In this document: one piece after another, positions 1 through 11,681 of the stretch | How positions within the stretch are numbered: the first letter of the stretch is position 1 | Layout of the letters: every line of letters starts with the position of its first letter | Assembly (NCBI RefSeq): GCF_019059575.1 | Contig: NW_024881523.1 | Coordinates: 186,001 to 250,000, forward strand | Source of the DNA: Amphibalanus amphitrite | Lineage: Eukaryota; Arthropoda; Thecostraca; Balanomorpha; Balanidae | Direction: 5' to 3' | DNA length: 64,000 bases | The notes under the pieces: model-generated | The model's input: the letters and a program-made list of their open reading frames with translations, nothing else | Told to the model about the DNA's origin: nothing | Database searches by the model: none | Made by a program: the position numbers and the translations under genes

Positions 1-1067
1 GTGAGTGCTGTGAACCCTGCCGGTTTGGTTTTATTGCTCACTGCCAGGCGCCAGCGCGGTCTGGCATGATCGGACACCACTGACGTTTGGTCGCGGGTAT
101 GAGTCGCTGGCAATAAGCTGAACGACCTCTAAGGCATTGGGATGGTTACTGAAGCTAATTCGCATCGGTGTGTGATAAACTTGATGACTGGTTGAAGCCT
201 ACACGTGTGTTATTCGCTGCAACAAATCCCCGGGTGTATAGAACGAACAGCATTGAGGGACACTGCTGGCTCTAAGGCCATTTTCAGTTGCATGGATTGC
301 GTCTGGCATACCAATCGGTATTAGAAACTTGATGGCTTGCATCCACCCTCTTTTTTATGAAATATCGATTCTTTGTTCTCCGTAGTGGTCAGCAACAATC
401 TCCGATTGGTATTACTTCACTACCTTTTCTTCGTTTCTTACTGCCTATAGCCTGGCAGATAGGACGATGCAAAGATGATATAAGAGGGTCTCCCTCATGT
501 GTGAAAATCACGTCTGTGTGTGAAATAAAATAAATGCTGCCAAGCTTAAGCTTTTATTGTCGTCCATTTTCGCGCATTCCTGAAAAATACGAGATTTGAT
601 ATGCCTGCACGCAAATCGTACCTCCACAACCAAAGAAGGTGCGACCGAAACGTAACCTTCACAGAAGCAGGATAAGTACTTGGCTTGATGACTTGGCATG
701 ACCCCGAGTAAATGACCAGGCAAAGGCTGCAACATTTTCATCCTTGTTGAATTTCGACGGCGCTATGTTGACAGGGATAACAATGAACTTACCCTCAAAC
801 GCTAACTAACTACACCTTCTTACGCCCAATTTAGGCGGCAGGGCACACATTTCAGTAATACTGCAGGCTATTTCGACAGTACGGCAGTTCGACTATGGCG
901 AACGCTGAACTGTCGAGATCGATTGCACTATTACTGAATTGTTTGTTTTATGTCTATATTTGACCGTGAAAAGGTGTATAGCTGTGTCGACGGCTTACAT
1001 CATTATTTGACAGCGCACTTTAATCACTATTCACACCTTCAAATCACCGGACGGCTGTGATTTTCAG
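1..1067 (+). other. Probable last intron of the unidentified plus-strand gene
   Basis: The window opens with GTGAGT, a perfect splice donor, so the preceding exon may end exactly at the window edge. The stretch ends in TTTCAG at 1062-1067, the acceptor of the exon that follows. I see no convincing coding segment, RNA gene or transposon end in between. The donor at base 1 could be coincidence. Confidence 0.4.
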
Positions 1068-1396
1068 ACTCTCCCACATCGCCGATGAACTTCCAGCAGT
1101 CTCCGTTCCCGAAGCTGGACCCGGTGGTGTCCTGCTCCTCCTGGAGCCGACTGGACCGGCGGACGGATGCCGAGCAGGAGCTGCGTCTGCAGGAGCAGGA
1201 GCAGCTGGAGCTGCTGACCCGGCTGCGCCAGCAGGGTAGCGACGCGCTGCCGCTCGGACGCTCCACCGTCGACGGAGCCGACGAGGAGGATGAGGCGGAG
1301 GAGGACGAGTATGACGACGATGATAACGACGATGAGGAGGAGGATGACTCGGAGATGGCTGAGGATCTGGACCCTCCGATCGACCAGCGCTTCTGA
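1068..1396 (+). CDS. Terminal coding exon of an unidentified gene with an acidic C terminus
   Basis: An open frame starts with two bases that complete a split codon after a good TTTCAG acceptor and ends at TGA 1394-1396. It encodes about 108 residues. The first 25 are rich in Ser, Pro and Phe. A Glu/Gln/Leu-rich segment follows, with ELRLQEQEQLELLTRLRQQ spacing typical of a short helix or coiled coil. Next comes a run of about 35 residues almost entirely Asp and Glu, and the protein ends in DPPIDQRF. An ATG lies at 1085, but the open frame and splice acceptor upstream argue that this is a last exon rather than a whole gene. A GC-rich coding stretch followed by an AT-rich 3' UTR supports a real exon. 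I do not recognise the family; acidic tails of this kind occur in many unrelated nuclear and scaffold proteins. Confidence 0.6.
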
Positions 1397-1810
1397 GGCG
1401 CCGGTTACAGAGGAGGAACAGACCTCTGCACTGGCTCTCGCCTGCTGAACGAAGTTTGGTTCAGCATCTCCGTCTACGGAACTCTACCAAGTAGGTTATA
1501 CTGAGCTCTGAGCTGTCTGTGTTTCATGCTGATTTTGAGTTGTGCGTACCTATACTGATCATTGGTCGATGCTCGTCTAACGTGATACTGTGTTGTGCGG
1601 TGACCGGTGTGTCCCTCAGATTGTGTGTTCTGTGCGCTGTGATGCAGTGGTGTTCGCTAGTGTATGTAACTACGAGTGTATTCCTAATCTCGACTTGCTT
1701 TTAGTGCAGTATCCCATCAGCCATCAGTTACTGTCCTGAATATTACTTATCACCAGTGACAGGCCTTCATTATTTGGAAAGGGGCAAATAAAATAGGTCA
1801 TTACAATGTT
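1397..1810 (+). other. Probable 3' UTR of the acidic-tail gene
   Basis: AT-rich sequence after the TGA stop, with no long open frame. It ends just beyond a canonical AATAAA signal, so it is probably the 3' UTR. The exact cleavage position is not visible. Confidence 0.5.
1787..1792 (+). terminator. Poly(A) signal AATAAA
   Basis: Canonical AATAAA about 390 bases after the stop codon at 1394-1396, on the same strand and in AT-rich sequence. Cleavage would be expected 10-30 bases downstream. Confidence 0.55.
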
Positions 1811-2453
1811 GTTTTTAGCATTAGCCTTCTGAAGTTATCCGGCCCATCCTTTCGAAAGGCTTGAATATGGATAGCAAAGATCATTTACAGCGCCCCTTAG
1901 CATTAACTTCGTCTTATAGAGAATACTCCTTCGTGACTCCTTGGAAGGCGTATTGCATACACATGCCCGTTCATGTACATTATGTAATATGTACCAGAAT
2001 AGCTGGCCATCGATAAGCAAGAACGATCATTAGTCAAAGTCGAGCGAGTGAGACGAGACTGACGTTAGCTCGTACAGCTTTCGGAGAGATTGGGGCACGG
2101 TAGCTATTGTACATATGAGTGTCAAACTGAAGGATACTTCGTGTTATAGCCGTGTATTTAAAATCACATTATGACAACAACATGAAATGATTCAGTCTAC
2201 GATGGACGCAGGATGTTCACTGTGACACTGATACTGATCAGCGTTCAACTTTTCATCCACCATTTCTCTGGTGGTGCCTGAGTCCTGATGCCTGGTGTAG
2301 TGGTGTGTGCAGGTGAAACGGTGATACTTCTCTTGGGACACACAAAGCTGCATTGGTATGTATCGACCATAATCTTCTATTGAGCACCGCCAGTACAGCT
2401 GTGCAGCTAACATTGACATGAGATAGGCATCCTCTGTAAACTGTAACACGGAC
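1811..2453. other. Intergenic, nothing recognised
   Basis: Mixed-composition sequence without a supported exon, RNA gene or repeat, ending at the TTAA target site of the transposon that begins at 2458. Confidence 0.4.
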
Positions 2454-3647
2454 TTAACCCGCGCCCTGCTGGGGGTCCTGGATTTCCACGCCCTGCTGGG
2501 GGGGTGTTTAAACACCCCCCTTGTAACTCGGCTCCTGGGCCACGTAGCGATACGCGGAAGGCGGCGTTCGAAAGAGCGTCAAAAATAATGACGAAATCAC
2601 TTCGGTCAATTTTTTGGTCAGGTCAAAGGTCAGGTCACCAGAGGTCATTGAAGGCAAAATTTCGCCGATTTCCAGGTCGAATGTCGAAAATTTCCAAGAA
2701 GCCAACGCATAACTCGGGAACCAATAGAGCTACAGCGCCGCGGAAAAGCGCATTCGATAGCCCTATTAACGCCCTTTCTGAGTAATTCTCTCAGATTTGA
2801 CCTAACGTCAACGGTTTTGCCTGCAGGGGGCAAAAACTGCAAAAATAGCCGATTTTTTTTTAAAACAGTTTTTCTGCAATAACTTTTGACCCAAGCCTTG
2901 TACGAGCTTACTTTTACCGGCATCGTGTTCCTCTCGTCAAGACGCATCGAATGAACTATAACTTGACCTTGAAAGGTCAACTTGAAAATTTGACCTCAGG
3001 TCAAGGTCATGACCTGACCGGAAAGGGTCATGTTGCATATCAGTCGATCCGTATCGTCGAGCTGAACACATCTAAGGCGTTTTCATCGCTCTAGCATGCC
3101 TCTATCAAAAGTTATTTGCGAAAAACTGTTAGATACCATTCGTGACCTAAGATGACCTCAGGGCATAAACAAGGGTCACGGACACCATTTTTAAGTTCAG
3201 TGTGTCTAAACCACTTGTAATTCGGTGTTTGGGAGTGTTTATAATGTCTTTCTTCCAAAAGAGGCGCATTTCAATTTTCTCCCATTGACTTATAATGGGG
3301 AGGTCGCAAAATTGACCTGACCTTAGGTCATCGATATCAAAATTCTGAGATAAACATTTTGTACATGCTATTGCTCTTAGCAATCGCTGAAAGTTTCAAA
3401 GCGATCGGTCACTCGGTGTAGCTATGACAGACATTGAAAGTTTTTATGAGGTGAGGTCACTTCAAGTGACCTGGTGACCTGACCTTGAATGACCTTGGTC
3501 TGAAATTTTCACAACATGTGTAGAATTGATGTATGATAAGGTGTACCAAAAACGGCGGCGCTCCGCGCCGCCGTTTTTGAGATATTCGCGAAAAACGACA
3601 AGGGGGGGGGGTGTTCAAACACCCCCCCCCAGCAGGGCGCGGGTTAA
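2454..3647. mobile_element. piggyBac-like non-autonomous element, family A, complete copy
   Basis: TTAA lies at 2454-2457 and 3644-3647. Between them is a 1186-bp element whose ends are CCCGCGCCCTGCTGGG and its reverse complement. TTAA targets and CCC-starting inverted ends are the hallmark of piggyBac transposons. The left end carries CCCTGCTGGG twice, at 2464 and 2491 (27 bp apart); the right end carries it once. Both ends have a G-run/C-run palindrome, for example around 2502-2521. The interior holds many AGGTCA/TGACCT motifs and no transposase frame, so movement would need a transposase supplied in trans. Related copies lie at 26195-27376 and 51612-52573. Confidence 0.8.
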
Positions 3648-3799
3648 TCCTCGTCCGGTCAATAATTGATTAACAACGTCCTGAGTGTGCACAACTACCG
3701 TCAGCTAAGTAGTGGCGAACCGTGCCTCGCTTTATGAGAGAATCAGCTCGAGGTCCCTTCTCTGCTTCATGCCCTTCATTGGCTGCGCTCGATCCTGAG

Positions 3800-5383
3800 T
3801 CACTCCTTGTCCCGGAGGTCGAACAGCGATCCGTCCAGCCGGACGTCAAAGTCGCTGTCGGCCCGGTCGGTGCAGGCCTCGTGTGACACGCTCTCCAGCT
3901 GCTCCGGCTCCAGGTCAAACACCAGCATACGGCGGCGGATCTGCGGAAAATGGTCACATGTAGTCATTTTCTGTAGGCGGTACTCATAGGAGGCTCTAGG
4001 ACCTAGGTCAAACACCAGCATACGGCGGCGGATTTTGTGGAAAACAGTCGTATGTTGTTAGAACCTGTAGGAGGTCTCGATTCTCATAGGAGGCTCCAGG
4101 CTAAACACCACCATACGCCGACGGATTTGACATAACACAGGACACGGTCACACTGTAGGAGAGAAACAGAAGGGGGGGGGGGGGGGGGAGATTGCAGGCA
4201 TGCCTGCAAACCGTTCTGACGAGCGCAACGCAGCGACGCAGCAGTCAGCACAGTCATTTCAATTATTATCTGCTTTCAGTAGTAGCTCCGTACATCTCCA
4301 CTCTACACTCTACGGGTTACAGCTGCAGATTGTCGGCACAGGACAGCAGTCAACTGCGGACCCTACGGACCGGCTACCAATACCTAAACGGATCCAGCGA
4401 ACAATCATATATAATGTCTTCCTACCTTCTCAATGTAGATTTCTTCGATGTCGCGTGTCCGCGAGAGTACGTAGACGTTACGTCTGTGGACGAGCTTGGC
4501 CCAGTGCTGGCAGTGGAACACTCCCGCGTAGTTGTCGTAGTCCGTAGAGATGATGACGTACTTGGACTTCAAGGGGTCTGAAACAAGGTTGGAGTTGTTA
4601 GCTGTTGTTTTGTTGATCGTTTCACCTCTGACGCTAGGCATGCCGGCTTTTCACTTCGTGTTAATGATGTGAAATACTATGTGTCTGCACTCAACGCATA
4701 CTTCGTTCATTCTTTGTCAATGCCAATGGCACATTTTTGATTAAACGGATTTCGCTACGTCCAGCACTTACTGGTGGAGAAGGAGGCCTGGTAGGCGCCG
4801 GGCAGGCCATTGTCCTTCAGTGTGCCCACCGAACTGTACTTGTGGTCGAGGCCGACGGCGTCCAGGGCTCGCAGCTCCTTGGTCTCCACCACCTCCAGGC
4901 CGGTGGTTGTGAGCGTGTAGTTGAACGTCAGGCACGTGGAGGAAGTGGAGAAGGCGCGGTGGACGTACCACAGGCCTACCATCTGAGGAACGACGAAATT
5001 CGGTGGTCAGCAACGCACAGTCGGCAGTGAGGGTCCCGAGGACCAGATACAAACGAACAGTCATCAGTCATGGTTCATGAGTCAACACGGTAGTCGGTAA
5101 CACCCAGCCACCCCGAATGTCGCATGCTCTGCCGCTACATTGGATGAGTACCTATTGCACTGACCAAGGTCATAATCCATCAGAACAGTCAATGATCAGA
5201 TCATAGCACGGTGATAGCGATGATTGCATGTGATGCCTGGCTACAGCTTACCCGACTAGCATCGAAGTCGTCCATGGGTGTGACGTTGGCGCATTTTCCG
5301 GCGCCATAACGGTGTGCTGAGACGGCGACAGCGCCGGCTAGCACCGCCAGAAGCAGCGGCAGCACGCTCGATCTCGACGCCAT
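3800..5383 (-). CDS. Secreted lipocalin, apolipoprotein D/crustacyanin-like
   Basis: Four exons: 5383-5252, 4982-4772, 4577-4426 and 3940-3800 (stop TGA at 3802-3800). All introns are GT/AG, the phases 0/1/0 agree, and the product is 211 residues. Residues 1-23 form a signal peptide (Leu/Ala/Val-rich core). CANVTP at 31-36 precedes the lipocalin GxW motif, GLW at 47-49. DYDNYA at 127-132 is the second conserved lipocalin block. Four cysteines (31, 61, 137, 188) match the two-disulfide pattern of apoD-type lipocalins. Such proteins carry small hydrophobic ligands such as pigments, retinoids or fatty acids outside the cell; which ligand this one binds cannot be told. An acceptor-like CAG just before 5395 suggests an upstream non-coding 5' UTR exon. 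The region holding the start of the last exon has been tandemly triplicated inside intron 3. Confidence 0.88.
3904..4170 (-). repeat. Three tandem 93-bp copies of the lipocalin last-exon start
   Basis: The first codons of lipocalin exon 4 and the adjoining intron are repeated with an exact 93-bp period. The shared CAAACACC motif recurs near 3916, 4009 and 4102. Only the copy nearest the stop keeps the acceptor CAG. The second and third copies read AAATCC or CAAATCC where CAG should be, so they are probably unused. Because 93 is a multiple of three, the second copy reads in frame into the first. Confidence 0.75.
4172..4188. repeat. Poly(G) run
   Basis: Seventeen consecutive G residues in intron 3 of the lipocalin gene. 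Simple sequence, likely variable in length. Confidence 0.8.
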
Positions 5384-7355
5384 GCTCGGTGTCCTCTGTA
5401 AGGTCAGGAGCAGCACGGTCAGATCTTGTCGCACTCTCCACCTGAAGATGGTGTAAAGGCTGCTCGAGGGCGCCCGACGTGGTGGCGATGCCTACGGCTC
5501 GGCTACTCCAATAGTCATGCACAACGGACTCGCTTGGTCATGAAATCGCCAACTTGAACCTTGTCGCCTAGCTCAGTGGCACGGCACTGCCACGGCGTAA
5601 CTGGCAGTAGGTCCTCAGTGGGTGATCTGACCGTGGATATACGGCTTCGTAGAGCTGCAAACCGTGACCTTAACAGCCCACAGGCCGCACGCAGGGCACT
5701 TCTGTATTGATACATTATCTGGGCTCACCTGTAGAACTGTGTCACTGGAAGTTCGCTGTCCTGTCTGTCCCGCCGGACTCGCTGTCCTGTCTGTCCCGCC
5801 GGAGGTCCGCTGCCTGTCCCGCCGGAGGTCCGCTGCCTGTCCTATCAGTAGTCCGCTGGGCGCTGCCTGCAGTCCTGCCGGAGGTGCCCGTCCCGTCGAT
5901 GCCGCGGCCGTGACCGGTGTGTGCCGCCGTCGGTCGGGGCCGCTCTGATATGGCGCTCGGCCGGCCGGTTCGGATGCGGCTCATTAGGGACCGGGTCGCC
6001 ACGCGCCGCCGGCCGCCGCTCTGAGTCACACGTGGTGCGTCACAGCGCCGCCAACGACCGCCGCCGGGCCGGTCCAACCACCAACTGGTTCAGAGAACCG
6101 GCGCGTGCGTCGTCCCGCCGCCCCCCCCCCCCCACCTATAGAGCTGGAGGACACCGGAAGGGCACAGGTCACAGATCGTGGAACAGGCCGCCGCCGCTGG
6201 CTGCATAAAAACGCCAGTGCGTGCATGATTCGGTCACACCCATCGTTTCAAAATTCAACCCCAATGCCTTTCAAATGCCCCTCATTATCAGTGTCCCTCC
6301 AGTCTGTATTATAACTATGGGTACAGAACTTAGCAGCACGGACAGTCAGATGTTCGTTGAATCAATTGACGTACCCTCGGACACAGTTAAAACGACTTGA
6401 AGAGTTAGCCCTCGTGTGACCGATCGTTTTCTACATAACGTGTAAAGGGAGCCAAAGGAAAATACGACCCACCTTCGCCGTTTTGCTCTAAATGAGGTAG
6501 AGCTAACTGCTAAGCGGAAAGTGGGTGCTCTGTATCGAGACTCAGCGATTGATCTCAATTCACTCGGTAAGCTCTGAGGCCAAGTCAAAAATCCAAGGGC
6601 TGGTCTTCGATGAATTATTTATTTTACGAAAAAAGGTAGAGCAGCCAGGTCTTCGGGGAAGATTTTTTTTTTAGTGTTGACCTCAGGTCAAAGCTCCTCA
6701 GGTCATTAAGTTGGTCGGGGAAGATGTATGTGAAATTCAGTTACGGGATGCCTTTATTGCCACGGCGCTGTCGAAAGCTCATCTGTTTTTGATAATAAAA
6801 GGAAAAATATAACTTTTCATGCTGGTGCTGGTTTTTATACAAAATTTTGCCAATAATTATGTAATAAGGCTCATACGAGAACATTCGTGTCGCTACACCG
6901 ATGGCCGTACCTATCAATTATGAATTGCGTGCGTCAGCGCATAAATTCTTATTCGGCCCCACCGTACTCGGCTCCCGTGACGGTCTGGTGCAGTGGTGTG
7001 TGCAGATCGGTGACGTGACTCACTCGTCACGCATGACGGTGCGTGACCGATCCGGGTACGGCAGCTTCCGACCGACCATTGACGCCGCTCTAGCCGCGCG
7101 GGAGTGAACACTGGGCGTTCAATTCAACCAGCTATACAGCATTGCGATGTGTGCTGGCTCCACTGGCCCAATTTGGCCTGGTGTTATGCAATGGGTAGAC
7201 CGGTCAGGTAACAGGCTGATGTCCGACAATGGTTTGCACCAGGAATTGTGGTAGGGAATGTGATGGACAGTCGCGAGGAAGCTATTAGCTGTCATTCTGT
7301 GCCGGTGGCATAACCTGCCTTATCTCATATGCTCTGTCCGCGGGAGCTGACGGCA
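5384..7355. other. Upstream flank of the lipocalin gene
   Basis: This holds the probable 5' UTR and promoter side of the minus-strand lipocalin. At 5755-5850 GTCCCGCCGGA-type units are repeated in tandem, followed by a GC-rich tract to about 6200 with a 12-base C run near 6120. No TATA box could be assigned to the minus strand, and no exon is supported. Confidence 0.4.
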
Positions 7356-7985
7356 CAGGGATGACGCCACCTACCTCACAGCGGGTATCTGTATCTTTCC
7401 CTGAGACTTCACAGCTGCCTTCCGGCGAGGGTGGTGCCATCTTCCTCAGATGGGGTATTTTGTCCCTGGAAGCTCGCGGCTCACCGCTGCTGGAGGTGGC
7501 GCCACCTACCTTAGGGCAGATGTTTGTCCCTCCGATGTAAGCGCTGCCTGTCAGCGGATGTCGAGCGGTGGCGCCACCTACCTCAACTGAACCCGAGAAG
7601 CTTGCCAGTGCTCTTCAGTGATGGCATTGCCACTTGCTCCCGAGCTGGTATTTGTGCCTGAGCTCATCGTGGCTTGACAAGGACGGTCGGGAGGAGGAGG
7701 AGGCACCACCTACCACGTCTTGGATACTCTGTCCAATGGGAGCTCACTGCAGAGATGGCGCCACCTACCTTAGGGCAGATATTTATCCCTCCGATGGCTG
7801 AGCTCATAGCTGCCTTTCAGTGGATGCTGGGAGGTCTACCTGCCTAGGGACAAAGCCCTGAGAGCTCACCGCTAACCTTTTCAGCAAAGGTGGTGCCATC
7901 TGCCATGGAAGAGGTCTTTTGCCTTCGAGGGCTCACCGCTGCTTTGCAGGATGGTTGGGAGGTGGCGCCACCTGCATCGGAGAGC
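7356..7985. repeat. Diverged minisatellite with GGCGCCACCTACCT core
   Basis: At least six copies of a GGYGCCACCTACCT block recur at irregular spacings of roughly 85-120 bp. They are separated by related segments containing GAGCTCA and CCTCCGATG. The copies are well diverged, so the array is old. No coding potential is apparent. Confidence 0.6.
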
Positions 7986-9090
7986 GTTTCTGAGATGCAT
8001 TTCCATGTGTCACGGCTGGGCCTCTTATGTATGCATGTATGCATGTATTTATTACCATCATGGGCAATCCACTTATGCACGATGATTGGTGCATGTGCAG
8101 GGCCCACTACAAAACTTAACAGTTTACTATAGCGACCGCCTGTTCATCGGAAAAGAGGCATTTTACTGGCATTAAAATCATTTTGACATTGCTAGAACGT
8201 GAGGGGCTCAGCCGCGGTAATGCACCAGCACGGCTGCCAGACCAAAGTCTCTCCCTAATTCCTTTCATCCTTCCAGCCTGAAATGGTATAAGATCGAAAA
8301 GGTCTAACCCAACATAAGATGTAAAGCAAACATTCATACAAAAAATAAAATAGAACACTTAACACATATGAAAACCAGTGAGAGACAAACTATTTAGTAT
8401 TTACAAACGTCTTTGTAAAACAACGGAAAAATATCAAAGTTAATATTGGAAGCTCGAAAATTAAGTTGTTGGCCGACCGACTCCGAGGTCAAAACTCTAA
8501 ATTACATAAATGGCATTAAAAGTGCAGTCTATTTTGTTATACATCGCCCTGACTCAAGATGTCCGGTACGTATTGCTAAACCCTCGTTTATGCCTCAGCT
8601 CTAGTGTTTTTTAATGTTTTTTTTTAAACAAAAACCCAACCCCTTGAAGATAAACTCCGCTGACTACATTTTTGTTAAGTTGTATTATGATAATAATAAT
8701 TGATGAAACTGTAGCAATTATCCAGATTTATTCGCCCGGTAAACATTCTCCCGGCATTATCTGATCGGAAGTAACGCCTGCGATACAAGCTCTGTTTGCT
8801 GTTTAACGTGGGCTCCGGCTTTGTCCATTCGTCCTGTCATGTGTTTCAATTAAATTTATTAGATAAAATATGCAATATCTATCATACGCTTTGAGCAATT
8901 TACTTGTTCTTACCTTGATAAGCTGAAGGTCTGACTGTTGCTCTGCGATTTCCTTCACTGTTGAAATTTCGGGCGAGATTTATTGTGTTATGTGAGGTGA
9001 TATATCTTTTTTCAAAATGATTGTATATGTCTATATACATACATACGCTTAGAGCAAAAAGAAACTGCAACTATATCCTTGCCTATATCT
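7986..9090. other. Intergenic, nothing recognised
   Basis: AT-rich sequence with short open frames only. It contains a small ATGCATGT microsatellite near 8030-8046 and no supported gene. Confidence 0.4.
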
Positions 9091-9292
9091 ATCACCTCCA
9101 GTGGCGGTCGCAGGGGGGGGGGGGCCATCAGGGCCATGCCCCCCCCCAAAGGCAAATCAGGGGGGGCCATCATATCATTTGGCCCCCCCCAAACAACCGA
9201 TGGGCCCCCATGGCCGTATGGGGCCCTGGCCCGTATCCGATTGTCACGAGGCTTGAGAAACCCACGCCAGCCATTAACAGCTCCCATACCAG

Positions 9293-10970
9293 TCTTTGAG
9301 GGTCCTACACTGACCTCTGAGGGCCCTTCAGTGGCGGTCAAGCGTCCACATTGACCGCTGAGGACCCACATTGACCTCTGAGGGCCCTCCACTGGCCTTT
9401 GAGGGCCCCTAAACCGGCCTCAGGGGCCCAACCGGCCTCTGGTGGCCTCATTTCTGTCTCTCGAGTCCCAAGACTAACCTTTAAGTGTCTATGAGGGCCC
9501 CGCACTGGATTCTGAAGACCCGATGTCGGCCTCTGAGAGCCCGCATCGGCCTCTGGGGCCCATCTTGGCCGTTGAGGACCCTCCGCTGGTTTCTGGGGTC
9601 CAACGCCGGCCCATGCCGGCCTTTTAGGGCCCCACACTGACCTCTAAGGGCCCCATGCTGGTCTGTAAGGACCCACATTAGCCTCTAAGGGCCCCCCGCA
9701 CTGGATTCTGAAGACCCAATGCCGGCCGCTCAGGGCCCGCATCGGCGTCTGAGGGCCCATCTTGGCCTTTGAGGGCCCTCCGCTGGCCTCTGGGGTCCAA
9801 CGCCGGCCCATACCGGTCTTTTAGGGCCCCACATTGACCTGAGGGCCCCATGCTGGCCTGTAAGGACACACATTAGCCTTTATGGGCCCCGCACTGGATT
9901 CTGAAGACCCTTTGCCGGCCTCTAAGGGTTCGCATCGGACTCTGAGGGCCCATCTTGGCCTTTGAGGGCCCTCTGCTGGCCTCTGGGGTCCAACGCCGGC
10001 CAATGCCAGTCTTTTAGGGTCCCATTCTGACCTTTGAGGGCCCTATGCTGGCCTGTAAAGGCCCACATTAGCCTCTGAGGGCCCCCCGCACTGGAATCTG
10101 AAGACCCGATGCCGGCCTCTAAGGGTCAGCATCGGCTTCTGAGGGCCCATATTGGTCTTTGAGGGCCTTCTGTTGGCCTCTAGAGTCCAACGCCGGCCCA
10201 TGCCAATCTTTTAGGGCCCCACACTGACTTCTGAGGGCCCGTACTGTCCTGTAAGGACCCACCTTAGCCTCTGAGGGCCCCGCACGGCTTCTGAAGACCT
10301 GATGCCGGCCTCTAAGGGCCCGCATCGGCCTCTGAGGGCCCATCTTGGCCTTTGAGGGCCCTTTACTGGCCTCTGGGGTCCAACGCCGGCCCATGTCGGT
10401 CTTTTATGGCCCCACGCTAACCTCTGTGGGCTCCATGCTGGCCTGTAAAGACCCACATTAGATAAGCCTCTGAGTGCCCAATTCGGTCTCTGATGGTCTC
10501 AAACTGCCCTTTGGAGGCCCTGTACTGGTCTCTGAGGGCCCTAAACTGGCCCCTAAGGGCCCAAACCAGCCTCTAAAGGTCCCACACCGGCCTCTGATGG
10601 TCCCATTTCTGTCTCTGGGACCCAAACTGACCCTTTTGTGCCTCTGAGGGTCCCGTACTGGCTTCTGAAGGATCGATGCCGGTTTCTGAGGACCCATAAC
10701 GGTCTTTAAGTGCCTCATACCGACACCTGAGGCCCCACACTAGCCTCTGAGGGGGCCCAAAACTGGCCTATGAGGTCTCTACACCGGCCATTGATGGCCC
10801 TATTATGTTCTCTGGGGGCTCAAGCCTTACCTTTGGACGTCACGCACTTGCCTCTGAAGGTTCACATCAGCCTCTGGGGCCCTACCTGGGGCCTTTGAGG
10901 CCCTTCGCTGACCCTTGGATCCAATGCCGGCCTCTGGGGGTCTGACACCGTACTATAAGGGCCCCATTGC
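9293..10970. repeat. Minisatellite (20-22 bp units, about 195 bp higher-order period)
   Basis: Imperfect units built on GGCCTCTGAGGGCCC are arranged head to tail. A higher-order unit is visible from the motif CGCACTGGATTCTGAAGACC (diverged in the last copies) near 9501, 9697, 9890, 10087 and 10281, a spacing of 193-197 bp. Minus-strand open frames rich in Gly-Pro-Gln-Arg across the array are by-products of the repeat, not genes. Confidence 0.75.
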
Positions 10971-11504
10971 AGCCTCTAGGCGATAGGTATCGCTGAAGCG
11001 CTATCGATGGGCCGATAAGTGTAGGAACCATGGGTGCAGTGGGCGCAGTTGCACCAACAATAATTCTGCATAGGGTGCAGACAATGTATTCTGCATCCAC
11101 AATAATCTGGATCAAACCCCCTTTTCTCAGCAACACTACTTTCCATGCAGCACGACAAATTTAGGATATTTTGCCCACTATCCATCTTTCGAAGCATTTG
11201 CTACTGTAATGGTCTTCAAAACTTTTTTTTTTGAAATTTTGTGCTCAAGTACCTAAAAAACAAAAATGAAACGGAACACGTGTGATTGAACAGTGAATAG
11301 ATACCGATGACCCACTGTCAAAAGTTTTAGCACGATGATCTCAGAAAATGGCAAAGTTAGCCGTCTTTACTTTTGCGGTAGTCCATTCACATTTGCGTGA
11401 GTTCTTGGCATTATCAATGCTTTAAAATGCACTTATCGGTACCTTTTCGACATGGAACATCCTCAAAGCTCGCAATGAGCCTCCGCTCGAGTGCCGCTCC
11501 CTAC

Positions 11505-11526
11505 CCCCCCCCCCCCCCCCCCCCCC
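11505..11526. repeat. Poly(C) run
   Basis: A run of about 22 C residues near the right end of the hAT-like element. Confidence 0.75.
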
Positions 11527-11681
11527 GCTTCACCGGCCATGGCCTGGATTTCTGCACCCGTGCACTACGCCCGTGGGCCCCTTTAAGCTAGCACCGGGCC
11601 TCCTGAGTCAGCGCAGGGGCCCCTTTGCCAAGTTGCCCCCCCCCCCCAAACTCCAAGTCTGCGACCGCCCCTGATCACCTC

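Larger units (their letters stand above)
9099..11673. mobile_element. hAT-like non-autonomous element filled with a minisatellite
   Basis: The ends are CAGTGGCGGTCGCAG (9099-9113) and the reverse complement of CAGGGGCGGTCGCAG (11659-11673), with one mismatch in 15. The element is flanked by a perfect 8-bp direct repeat, ATCACCTC, at 9091-9098 and 11674-11681. A CAG..CTG terminus with an 8-bp target duplication is the signature of the hAT superfamily. The 2575-bp interior is mostly the minisatellite described separately, plus C and G runs near both ends. No transposase frame is present. Confidence 0.8.

Noticed and set aside
9338..10718. A series of long minus-strand frames rich in Gly, Pro, Gln and Arg
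   Set aside because: They fall entirely within the minisatellite at 9293-10970 and change with its period; the open frames come from the repeat composition.
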